NCBI GenBank assembly: GCA_024699715.1
Contig: JANPRD010000002.1
Coordinates: 1 to 64,000 of the forward strand
Source of the DNA: Candidatus Methanophagales archaeon
GTDB lineage: Archaea; Halobacteriota; Syntropharchaeia; Alkanophagales; Methanospirareceae
Length of the DNA: 64,000 nucleotides
Reading direction: 5' to 3'
Positions 55,798-63,615 of this stretch are shown here, one piece after another; the stretch's first letter is position 1, and each line of letters starts with the position of its first letter. The position numbers and the translations under genes are program-made. The notes beneath the pieces are model-generated. The model was not told the DNA's origin, did no database searches, and worked only from the letters and a program-made list of their open reading frames with translations.

Positions 55798-57399
55798 ATG
55801 GCAGATGTGTATGCGAATGCGAGGTCTACAACGGGGACATCCGTGAGAAGGAGAGATGTGAATGCGCTGAGTGGGATGTGTCCGATATGCGTGAAGGAGT
55901 GCACGGTGCTCTGCGAAATCGGGAAGAGTGCGTTCAGGGGACGAGAAGTATTGTATCCGGAGCCGGAGCAGTTTGGATGGAGCACTGCGGCGTCAAATAA
56001 GGATTACGGTCTCGATTGGTCTGACTTCAATATCCTTGCGCGGTTGCGAGGCGCAGAAGGCATCGAACCGAATCCTGATGTGGCGTTGTTCCATAATGTT
56101 GATATAACATCAAAGATAGGGGGCATTCCGTTGAAAATACCTGTGGCAATTGGCGCATTCGGGTCTACGGATGTTGCAAGAAACAACTGGGATGCTCTCG
56201 CTATCGGTGCTGCGCTCTCCGGAATAATAATAATTATCGGGGAGAATGTTTGCGGTGTTGACAAAGAATCAGTATTCACGAACGGAAAAGTGACGAAATC
56301 GCCCGAGATGGAACGAAGAGTGAGACTTTTCAAGGAATACTGGGACGGCAAATACGGAGATGTGGCGGTGCAAACAAATGTTGAAGACCAGAGGTTCGGT
56401 GTGGATGAGTATGTGGTGTCCAAGTTGGAAGTGAATATAATAGAGAGGAAATGGGGGCAGGGAGCAAAGGCAATAGGTGGCGAAATAAGAGTATCTTCGC
56501 TTGAAAGGGCGTTGGAACTGAAGAAGAGAGGATATATTGTGCTGCCAGACCCGGAAGACCCTGTTGTTCAAGAAGCGTTCAGAGATGGCTTGTTCAAGAC
56601 TTTTGAACGGCACAGCAGAGTGGGATTCCCAGAGGAGCGAGATTTCGTTGAGGATGTTGAATGGCTGCGTGGCATAGGTGCGAAACATGTGACGATAAAG
56701 ACAGGTGCTTATCGCCCTGTGGATGTTGCGTGGACGATGAAAGTGGCATCTGAAGCAAAAGTGGACTACATAACATTTGACGGCGCTGGTGGCGGAACAG
56801 GTATGAGTCCGGTGCCGATGATGAATGAGATGGGCACGCCCACCGTGTATTTGGAGGCGCAGGTTCTGAAGTGTGCTCAGATATTGCACCGAGAAGGAAA
56901 GTATGTGCCTGATATAAGCATGGCAGGCGGCTTCGTGAACGAGACGCAGATATTCAAGGCGATAGCAATGAGCAATTTCGGTAATGGCAAAGGACCTTTC
57001 GTGAAATCTATCACGATGGCGAGGTCGCCACTGACGGCAGCGATGAAATCCCTTTACTTCACGGAACTCGCAGAAAAGGGCAGATTACCGAGAGATTTCG
57101 CAAATAAATATGGCAACAGCCCCGAGACATTCTTTATCGTCGCTGATGAGCTGAAAAAGGAGTATGGGAGCAAGGTAGGTAATGAAATACCGTGGTCTGC
57201 GGTTGGTGTTTACACATATCTCAGCGAAAGAATAGGACTCGGCTTAAAGCAGTTGCTCGCAGGCACTCGCAAGTTCAGACTTGATTTGATAGATAGAAGC
57301 GATATTGCAGCACTTAGCAGGCTCGCTTCGGAGGTCACAGGCATACCAATGATGCATGAAATCGAGGCGGAGTTGTTTGAGGAGATATTGACCTCATGA
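55798..57399 (+). CDS. Glutamate synthase-like FMN protein (GltB2 domain), probable F420-linked
   Basis: The FMN-binding glutamate synthase domain fills most of the 533 residues: LKIPVAIGAFGSTDVARNNWDALAIGAAL, EIRVSSLERALELKKRG, FDGAGGGTGMSPVPMMNEMG and DISMAGGFVNETQIFKA. An N-terminal Cys group (CPICVKECTVLC) precedes it. No amidotransferase domain is present. The tight pair with an FrhB protein suggests F420H2 as reductant, as proposed for similar pairs in methanotrophic and methanogenic archaea; substrate not proven. A truncated copy of the C-terminus follows at about 57460. Confidence 0.84.
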   Translation: MADVYANARSTTGTSVRRRDVNALSGMCPICVKECTVLCEIGKSAFRGREVLYPEPEQFGWSTAASNKDYGLDWSDFNILARLRGAEGIEPNPDVALFHNVDITSKIGGIPLKIPVAIGAFGSTDVARNNWDALAIGAALSGIIIIIGENVCGVDKESVFTNGKVTKSPEMERRVRLFKEYWDGKYGDVAVQTNVEDQRFGVDEYVVSKLEVNIIERKWGQGAKAIGGEIRVSSLERALELKKRGYIVLPDPEDPVVQEAFRDGLFKTFERHSRVGFPEERDFVEDVEWLRGIGAKHVTIKTGAYRPVDVAWTMKVASEAKVDYITFDGAGGGTGMSPVPMMNEMGTPTVYLEAQVLKCAQILHREGKYVPDISMAGGFVNETQIFKAIAMSNFGNGKGPFVKSITMARSPLTAAMKSLYFTELAEKGRLPRDFANKYGNSPETFFIVADELKKEYGSKVGNEIPWSAVGVYTYLSERIGLGLKQLLAGTRKFRLDLIDRSDIAALSRLASEVTGIPMMHEIEAELFEEILTS

Positions 57400-57413
57400 G
57401 TATCTATTCACTT

Positions 57414-57429
57414 TTCCACGAGTGTGGAA
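57414..57429. terminator. Short stem-loop after the glutamate-synthase-like gene
   Basis: TTCCAC-GAGT-GTGGAA forms a perfect 6-bp stem with a 4-nt loop 14 nt after the stop codon. It is followed by AGAAATCTTG, not a T-run, so the terminator call is tentative. Confidence 0.35.
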
Positions 57430-57459
57430 GAAATCTTGCTACGAGGACTTGAGAAATAA

Positions 57460-57667
57460 ATGGAAGCGAAAAATATAGGGGCAGTGGCTATGTCTGTCAG
57501 AAGATAAAAGTGGGATTGCAGCAATTAATGGCAGGTGGCAGAAACTTCAAAATTTCAACAATATCTCGCAGCGACCTAATGGCTTTAACCGAGGAGGCAG
57601 CGAATATTTCAGGAATTCCCTAATGGATGCCTATAGAGAAGAGGCAGAAGAGATTTTGCTCGCATGA
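57460..57667 (+). pseudogene. C-terminal remnant of a second glutamate-synthase-like gene
   Basis: In one frame the sequence reads IKVGLQQLMAGGRNFKIST, then SRSDLMALTEEAANISGIP and a stop. After a shift MDAYREEAEEILLA finishes it. This lines up with the end of the intact gene just upstream (GLKQLLAGTRKFRLDLID / SDIAALSRLASEVTGIP / EAELFEEILTS). It is a diverged, broken C-terminal duplicate about 70 codons long. A nearby recombination or an older paralogue lost by deletion would both explain it. Confidence 0.65.
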
Positions 57668-57676
57668 ATACACTCC

Positions 57677-57765
57677 GGGCTAACAGCGCATCACCGAACG
57701 CCGTTCAGCGCAAACTTCCTTCGGCAACTCCTTTAACCCGATGAAATTATACGCCATGCAAAACC
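57677..57765. repeat. attC-like palindromic repeat, copy 1 of tandem module
   Basis: It begins GGGCTAACAGCGCATCA and ends AATTATACGCCATGCAAAAC. The two ends can pair (GCGCATCA with TTATACGC, allowing mismatches), and CCTTCGG lies in the centre. The same ends occur in the copy at 58228. The R'-type box GTTRRRY is absent at the right end. Confidence 0.45.
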
Positions 57766-57819
57766 CGGACGTATTGAACGAGTATAGGCAAGTTAAAGCT
57801 TAATCACAGGAAACGAAAA

Positions 57820-58152
57820 ATGGGGAAGGTGGTAGAGAATGGTAAGAACTCGACAAGCTTGTTTGAACCGGAGAAGTCAGTGGAAATAGATGCGGAATTA
57901 TTAGGTGCAGTGGGACAACGGATGAGAGTGATTGCCTCAGGAAGTGAAAGAAGAGCACGGTTAGAGGAAGCTAGGGGCGAGGAGAGTGAGAAATGCGAAC
58001 ACTCGGATTCAAATGAAACAGTCTGTTGTACAGAGCCTGTAATCCTCGACCTATACAGGGAGGGATGGAATATGCCGGATGTCTTGGGGGCCAGTAGAGG
58101 GCTCGGAACCTCTCGTTGGACAGAGATAGACTTAGAAGCATTCATGACCTAA
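57820..58152 (+). pseudogene. Decayed copy of the aspartic-protease gene
   Basis: The 110-codon ORF starts MGKVVENGKNSTSLFEPEKS, nearly the same as the N-terminus of the gene at 58374 (MGKVVEKV..., LFEPEKSVEVEA). After about 30 codons it no longer follows the protease in frame, although scattered bases still match (for example around AGGTGCA). The upstream 60 bases are also shared. It is read as a degenerate tandem copy; translation of the rest shows nothing recognisable. Confidence 0.55.
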
Positions 58153-58227
58153 TAGTCGACCGCCATCACGAAAAGCAGGGACGGATACCCATACCCAAGG
58201 TCCCCAGCTATGCATGACAACACTCAT

Positions 58228-58328
58228 GTCTAACAGCGCATAACAGCGACAGGCTTCGCTTCGCTACGCAAATTCTCCTTCGGAAACTTCGCATGTTCTC
58301 ACCCGCAAATTATACGCCATGCAAAACC
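58228..58328. repeat. attC-like palindromic repeat, copy 2 of tandem module
   Basis: GTCTAAC (58228-58234) is a perfect RYYYAAC box. AGCGCATAA following it pairs with TTATACGC (58310-58317) with one mismatch, and the middle holds GCTTCGCTTCGCTACGC and CCTTCGG. The last 22 bases are the same as in copy 1. It stands directly upstream of the promoter and start of the aspartic-protease gene. Confidence 0.5.
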
Positions 58329-58331
58329 GAG

Positions 58332-58345
58332 AAGTATTTAAATAT
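58332..58345 (+). promoter_or_regulatory. TATA box of the aspartic-protease gene
   Basis: AGTATTTAAATATG lies about 30 nt upstream of ATG 58374, between the palindrome and the gene. The decayed copy upstream has a degenerate version at the same place. Confidence 0.45.
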
Positions 58346-58373
58346 GCAAGTTAAAGATATAGAGGAAACGAAG

Positions 58374-58809
58374 ATGGGGAAGGTGGTAGAGAAGGTAAAA
58401 CTCACAAGCTCTGTTTGAACCGGAGAAGTCGGTGGAAGTAGAGGCAGTCATTGATACAGGTGCAACGATGGTAGTATTACCTAGGGATATAGTAGAGGAG
58501 CTTGGATTAAGGAAGATGCGAGAAGTGAAGGTGAGATATGCGAACAATAAGGTGGAGACGAAACCTATTTATGGTGTAGTAAATATTGAGCTGAAGGGGC
58601 GCTCGGCTAATCTTGATGTCTTAGTAGAAGAAAAGGGCTCACAACCTCTCATAGGACAAGTGCTGTTAGAACTATTAGACCTCATAGTTGAACCTAAGAC
58701 AAGAAAGCTCATACCAAATCCCGCTTCTCCTGAGATGCCTATGATGGAAATACTCATGGCAAAGGCTTATAACAGCAGGTATGCGGTTCGCATGTCCGCC
58801 GGATGTTAG
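58374..58809 (+). CDS. Clan AA (retropepsin-like) aspartic protease, short, frame break near 58415
   Basis: The open frame from 58432 has VEAVIDTGATMVVLPRDIVEELGL (catalytic DTGA), IELKGRSANLDVLV and LIGQVLLELLDLIVEPKTRKLIPNP, the usual archaeal/cyanobacterial clan AA layout. The natural N-terminus MGKVVEKVKL at 58374 is in another frame; one base near 58410-58420 joins them through LFEPEKS. The normal end would be close to PMMEIL. Here the frame runs on through MAKAYNSRYAVRMSAGC into the palindrome at 58770, which suggests the stop was lost when the segment inserted. Function in archaea unknown; often within toxin-antitoxin-like islands. Confidence 0.65.
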
Positions 58810-58810
58810 G
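58763..58810. repeat. Short attC-like hairpin after the aspartic-protease gene
   Basis: CTTATAACAGCAGG is followed by the hairpin ATGCG-GTT-CGCAT and then CCGGATGTTAGGCGC, where GTTAGGC (58804-58810) is a perfect R' box. The left arm resembles TAACAGCGC of the copies at 57677 and 58228. Too short for pairing of all boxes, so only a candidate. Confidence 0.35.
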
Positions 58811-58854
58811 CGCAATAATGCTCAGCGGTGTAAGGTTGTGGGAGGAAAGTACAA

Positions 58855-59908
58855 ATGTATAACCCTCTTAGAATCCCTATCGAACAATTGAACGAACGGG
58901 AGGGGACAATTACATTTGTTGTGAGCGAATCAAATCTATTTGAGGAGAGCATTCCGTTAATTAGGATACTTGAAATAGCGAAGGGTCAAACGGTATTCAT
59001 TTTAGAAAGGGATTCTGACTTTTATCTTAGGTTTATTCAAAGTAATCCAAACTATGAAACAAAGATTGCAAAAATAAACATACGAGATTTCCGCAATGCC
59101 TCAAAGTTATTTATTGCTTTTACATGGTCAGAGAGAGAAAATGCCATTTATGTCGGAGAGTATGGAGAATGTGAACTTCGAAGCGCAAAGTCCTTTAAAA
59201 GACCCAAATATTAAGTTTCGAGTAGGTAAGGATGGGAGGATTTATCAAATAGGAGGTAAAGACATTCGAGTTGGATATTACAGAGTTAAAGTTGGTAAAG
59301 AAGTTGTTTTAGAACCAACGGCTAAAGAGATTTTTGATTTCCAGATGGAGAAAATAAGAATATTGATTGAAAATTGCAAAAAGGGAGATTTCCTCTTTGA
59401 ATCAACCTTAGTTCAACAAATAATCGTTATGCTAACAACAGCTTTCGAAGTGTATACTCGGACAAGGTTTATTGAGCTTGAAAAGGAAGGAAAGATTGTA
59501 AATATGGAGGCACTATATAATCATTTTGTTCCTAAGAAGTACAGGGAGCAATTCAAAGAAGATGTAAGAGAGAGTGCTAACAAGCAAGGAAAGACAGAAT
59601 TAGAAGTTTTTATTGAAAGAAGGCGTGTAAACTTCCAAAATTGGAAAGACTTTAAAGATGCATATAATAAAGGATATGGGTTAAAAATCGGGGAGGTTAG
59701 TGTTTCAAATGATATATTGCTTGATGTGCAAAGGTTTATAGATTGGAGACATAAAATAATCCACTCAAAAGATGATCGGACAATGATAAATTTTGAAGAA
59801 GTTCCCCCAGCGGAGCCAATTTTTACAAATAAAGATTTGGCGGAGAAAGGTTTAAACATTTTTCGAAAATTTATTAACGAATTTCATAAAAGTACATTGA
59901 ATCTTTAA
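58855..59908 (+). CDS. Unknown protein with C-terminal HEPN-like domain (frame break near 59195)
   Basis: The first 110 residues (MYNPLRIPIEQLNEREGTIT onward) are not recognised. After a one-base shift near 59195 the chain continues as DPNIKFRVGKDGRIYQIGGK. It then enters a helical domain with FLFESTLVQQIIVMLTTAFEVYTRTRF and FIDWRHKIIHSKDD. RHKIIH matches the R-x4-H catalytic motif of HEPN ribonucleases, common in toxins and defence systems. About 350 residues in all. AT-rich, foreign style, bounded on both sides by attC-like palindromes, so it may be a mobile cassette. Function otherwise unknown. Confidence 0.55.
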
Positions 59909-59951
59909 TTATGTACCGCCATCGCATTACACGCTCATTACACTCACTTGC

Positions 59952-60042
59952 ACCCAACAGAGCGTATCTGATTTTTTGTGCCTTGGCACTTCGCCCAAAT
60001 TTCCCCTTCGGGAAACTTCAGATATGCTCGGAAACGTTAAGT
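59952..60042. repeat. attC-like site with matched R and L boxes
   Basis: From left to right: ACCCAAC (RYYYAAC box, 59952-59958) and GAGCGTATCTGA (59960-59971). Then hairpins GTGCC-TT-GGCAC (59978-59989) and TTTCCC-CTTC-GGGAAA (60000-60015). TCAGATATGCTC (60018-60029) and GTTAAGT (GTTRRRY box, 60036-60042) finish it. The two 12-mers pair along their whole length with one G-T. This is the box order and symmetry of an integron recombination site, located just after a gene, where attC sites sit. No integrase gene is in the window. Confidence 0.55.
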
Positions 60043-60109
60043 AAAATGCCCGCCGTCGCTTTGAAAAGATTTAAAACAGAGAATGATATAAAATAATAGG
60101 TGGCAAAAA

Positions 60110-60405
60110 ATGAAAAAAATCGCTTGATAGGATAAAGGAAATCCTTAAAAGCACGAAAAAGAACTAAAAGAAAAATATGATTAAAGAATTCGGTATTTTT
60201 GGTTCATTATTTAAGAAGGTGAAGCTAAAGAAGAAAACGATGATATTTTAGTGGAATTTAAGCATAATGCTAAGATTAGTCTTTATTTGTTGAACTGGAA
60301 AATCATCTCATCGACTTGCTTGGGGTAAAGATTGATTTGGTTGAGAAATCCACATTAAAACAAAGGATTAGCAAATGCATCTTAAATGAGGTTGTATATG
60401 TATGA
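60110..60405 (+). pseudogene. Decayed MntA-type minimal nucleotidyltransferase (antitoxin)
   Basis: Pieces of the family occur in order over several frames: KSLDRIKEILK, ELKEKY, IKEFGIFGSLF (the GSF motif), EAKEENDDILVEFKHNAKIS and IDLVEKSTLK, and the end ILNEVVYV with stop at 60405. Four or five frame changes and stops make it non-functional as written. In intact modules MntA adds AMP to a HEPN toxin and blocks it. The next start overlaps as ATGA at 60402. Confidence 0.6.
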
Positions 60406-60512
60406 AAAGGGGCGACTACATAGAGGACATTTTGGAAACCAATTGTGCAAGTTTTCACTTTCTCTTACATAGATGCCTTCTTTTGCAATGTTCAGAACAT
60501 TTTGAGTATATG
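60402..60512 (+). pseudogene. Truncated start of the partner HEPN (DUF86) toxin gene
   Basis: The frame opens MKRGDYIEDILE, which matches the beginning of DUF86/HepT proteins that follow mntA with an ATGA overlap. It then loses all similarity and stops inside the 3' end of mqnC. Only about 12 codons are believable, so the toxin has been lost. Confidence 0.4.
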
Positions 60513-61602
60513 ATATAGCGTGTTTCGCTGAGCAACAGGTCTTCCTACGGAGCGGACAGCACTCACAATCTCCTCAACAGATGCGGGTTTGAATGATTTT
60601 CCAGCAGCGGTGACGACATTCTCCTCAAGAACAGTCCCGCCGAAGTCGTTTGCACCGAAGAAGAGAGCGAGCTTTGCGACATCAAAACCCTGCGTGAGCC
60701 AAGAGGCTTGAATATTCCTGAAATTGTGCAGAACAATCCTTGAAATCGCAAGCACCCTCAAATACGAGACGGGAGAAGCAGGCTCGCTCACGATGCTTTG
60801 CAGTGCGGTGTTCTTCGGCTGGAATGTCCAAGGGATGAAAGCGGTGAAGCCACCTGTCTTCTTTTGAAGTTCCCGCAGCCTGAAAAGATGCTCAATTATC
60901 TCGCTTTTCGTCTCTACATGCCCGAACATCATTGTTGCGGATGTTCGCATGCCTATTTTATGGGCAATCTCCATCACTTTCAACCATCCCGCAGCGCTCA
61001 CCTTCCTCGGGCTTATTTCTCTGCGAACCCGCTCACTCAAAATCTCCGCTCCTCCGCCAGGAAGCGAGTCTAAACCCGCATCCCTCAACCTTGAAAGTGT
61101 CTCCTTTACGCTCATTCGCTCCTTCTCTGCGAGAAAATGGACTTCAGGCGGCGAAAGACAGTGCAAATGCACGCCAAAACGACCAGAAACGACGCTTCAC
61201 CGCTGAAAAAATCTCCTCAAAATATTCAATGCTCAAATCAGGATTCAAACCGCCCTGCATTAAAATTTGTGTTGCACCCAATCGCACTGCCTCCTCAACC
61301 TTCGCCAAAATCTCCTCCTTGCTCAACACATACGCATCTTCCTCACACTTCGCATAAAAAGCACAGAATTTGCACCGACTCACGCACACATTCGTGTAAT
61401 TTATGTTCCTGTCAATCACAAAAGTCACGAGTTCTCCGCACTTTCTCCTCCTTATTTCATCCGCAATCCTCCCCAAAACTGGAAGAGGCATGTCAAAAAG
61501 ATGCAAAACTTCCTCCTCCGCAAGGTCTTCACCCTCTAAATTCTTCCGCACATATTCACTTACTTCTCCCGCTTCATGCTCTTCTCGCTCATTTCCTCGC
61601 AT
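60492..61602 (-). CDS. mqnC: Cyclic dehypoxanthinyl futalosine synthase (frame break near 61160)
   Basis: Radical SAM enzyme closing the spiro ring in the futalosine menaquinone pathway. The upstream piece (61144-61602) has INYTNVCVSRCKFCAFYAK (CxxxCxxC) and ATQILMQGGLNPDLSIEYFEEIFSAVK. The downstream piece (60492-61172) continues HLHCLSPPEVHFLAEKERMS, DSLPGGGAEIL and HNFRNIQASWLTQG. MQGGLNP distinguishes MqnC from MqnE. A one-base shift near 61155-61170 separates the pieces; both are otherwise well conserved, so a sequence error is likely. Last gene of mqnE-mqnA-mqnC. Confidence 0.87.
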
Positions 61603-61617
61603 TCCCTCTCACCCGAA

Positions 61618-62478
61618 TCAGAGCAGGTGGTGTTCAACGCATTTCTCCTCAAACAATTCAAGACCTTTTCTCTCTTTAACGCCCATTCGGTAAGAAAGCG
61701 AGAGGAAATATTTTTTGAGGAAATCTGCTGCGAATCCTGATTTTTTTGACGCTTCCGCCACCACTTCATCTATATTTCGCATTCCCCAGGAGAGAGATGC
61801 GAGAATTTTATCGTTTGCCTCGCTCATGTTTTTATGAGAAAGTGATGCGGAGATGCCAAAAACCATCGGATAGCCTGTCAAATCAAACCATTCCGCTCCT
61901 AAATCCATCACAACATTGAATTTACGCCTCGCTTCCAACGCAGCATCTCCAATTAGCAACGCATAAGGACAACGCTTCAGCAGTTCCTCCGCAGCGCTTC
62001 CGTTCGCAAGCACAATCTTGTTTTTCGCCACTCGCCCTCGCTCACGCAGAATAATCTTCAAAAGATTCACGGATGTGATTGTTTGGCTCGTGACTGCAAT
62101 CGCACCTTCTCCTAATCTCTCACGCTTTGAGACAACCACAACACTCAAAATCTCCCCTCTCCGCTCCGCACGAGATGCCACACAAAACTCGTATGCCTTC
62201 AACTTCTCCTTGTTCTTGAGGTAGTAGAACGAAGGCACAGGCGCAAAATCAACGCTGCCTCGCTCAAGCATCTCCGCAAGCATCGCTGGCGAACCCTCCA
62301 CCACTTCAATTCCTCCTCTTCCTCTTTCGTTCTTCCCTTCATCCTCACTCACGCTCTCACTCACGCTCTGACCACCGCTAACAGCGACATTCATCGCACT
62401 TTCTTCCTTCTTTAATTCCTGCTCCAAACGGAAATAAGGCAAGAAATTGTTCAGAAATCCGAATTTCCCTATCCTCAT
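61618..62478 (-). CDS. mqnA: Chorismate dehydratase
   Basis: First step of the futalosine route, chorismate to 3-enolpyruvylbenzoate. MRIGKFGFLNNFLPYF, EGSPAMLAEMLERGSVDFAPVPSFYYLKN, TSQTITSVNLLKIIL, LLIGDAALE and DLGAEWFDLTGYPMVFGI fit the MqnA/MqnD periplasmic-binding fold. An insertion of roughly 35 Ser/Glu/Gly residues (about 27-60) follows the first strand. 286 residues. ATG 62478 lies one base after the mqnE stop. Confidence 0.9.
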   Translation of the reverse strand: MRIGKFGFLNNFLPYFRLEQELKKEESAMNVAVSGGQSVSESVSEDEGKNERGRGGIEVVEGSPAMLAEMLERGSVDFAPVPSFYYLKNKEKLKAYEFCVASRAERRGEILSVVVVSKRERLGEGAIAVTSQTITSVNLLKIILRERGRVAKNKIVLANGSAAEELLKRCPYALLIGDAALEARRKFNVVMDLGAEWFDLTGYPMVFGISASLSHKNMSEANDKILASLSWGMRNIDEVVAEASKKSGFAADFLKKYFLSLSYRMGVKERKGLELFEEKCVEHHLL

Positions 62479-62479
62479 T

Positions 62480-63580
62480 TCAAGCAAACACCCTCAAAAT
62501 ATTGTAGAAAGTGTCTCTTTCCGCTGGAATTTTCCCAGAAGCACGAATGATTCCCAGAATTTTTCTCACTGTAAGGTGAGTTGGAGATTTTGCACCTGCG
62601 GAATGCGTGACCCTTTCGCCCATAATCGTCCCATCAATGTCGTTTGCACCGTAATTGAGAGCAATTTGCGTCAATTTCTCGCCGAGACCTATCCAATATG
62701 CTCGCACACTCTTGAAATTCCTCAAAACTATTCTTGAAACCGCAATAGTCTTCAGAATGTCAATCGGATCTGCCTTTCTCAAGCCCCTTTCATATCCGAT
62801 TCTTGTGTTTTCAGGGTGAAAAAGCAGTGGAATGAAAGAAATGAAGCCTTTTGTGCGATTCTGAAGGTTCCAAAGTTTGAATATATGCAAAGCCCTGTGC
62901 CTGATTTGCTCAATATGCCCGAATAGCATCGTTGCGTTGCTTTTTATGCCTAATTTGTGAGCGATTTCCATGACTTTCAGCCATTTCTCCGCATTTGCCT
63001 TATTCGGACATATCATCTTGCGAATTTCATCAACAAGAATTTCAGCACCTCCGCCAGGCATCGCATCTAATCCCGCAGATTTCAGCCTTGAAAGCGTCTC
63101 TTTTATGCTCATTCGCTCCTTCTTTGCGATGAAATCCACCTCAACTGCGGTCAATGCCTTCACAACAACATTACGCTTCTTCATGCGTGCGAGCTCTTTT
63201 ATGCGTGAGAACATCTCCTCAAAATATTCAATACTCACCTCAGGATTAAGAGAGCCGACGATATGCAGTTCTGTGCCTCCTCGCCTTATTGCATCCTCCG
63301 CTTCCGCAAGAACCTCCTCAACGGTCATTAAATATGCATCGCTGTCTCCAGCATCTCGGTAGAAAGCACAAAGAGGACACTTCGCCACGCATACATTCGT
63401 GTAATTTATGTGCTTGTTCACTACAAATGTCACAATATTCCCCTCTCTACGATTTATTTTGTCTGCAATCTCTCCTAATTTGTGAATGTCCTCTTCAAAA
63501 AGCTTCTCTATCTTTCTCGGCGTCCATTTCTCCTCCGCATATTCCGCAATCTCCTCCTCTTCTCCTCCGTCCCCTTTCAT
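62480..63580 (-). CDS. mqnE: Aminodeoxyfutalosine synthase
   Basis: Radical SAM enzyme joining enolpyruvylbenzoate to SAM-derived adenosine. INYTNVCVAKCPLCAFYRD (CxxxCxxC) is followed by TELHIVGSLNPEVSIEYFEEMF and VKALTAVEVDFIAKKERMS, then GLDAMPGGGAEIL. IVGSLNP marks MqnE. 366 residues from ATG 63580; upstream codons to 63649 overlap the divergent promoter and are not used. Leads the menaquinone operon; the AT-rich 63595-63615 region serves as promoter. Confidence 0.9.
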   Translation of the reverse strand: MKGDGGEEEEIAEYAEEKWTPRKIEKLFEEDIHKLGEIADKINRREGNIVTFVVNKHINYTNVCVAKCPLCAFYRDAGDSDAYLMTVEEVLAEAEDAIRRGGTELHIVGSLNPEVSIEYFEEMFSRIKELARMKKRNVVVKALTAVEVDFIAKKERMSIKETLSRLKSAGLDAMPGGGAEILVDEIRKMICPNKANAEKWLKVMEIAHKLGIKSNATMLFGHIEQIRHRALHIFKLWNLQNRTKGFISFIPLLFHPENTRIGYERGLRKADPIDILKTIAVSRIVLRNFKSVRAYWIGLGEKLTQIALNYGANDIDGTIMGERVTHSAGAKSPTHLTVRKILGIIRASGKIPAERDTFYNILRVFA

Positions 63581-63615
63581 CCTTGTTTTTTCTCTCTCAC
63601 ATTCAAATAAAAAAG

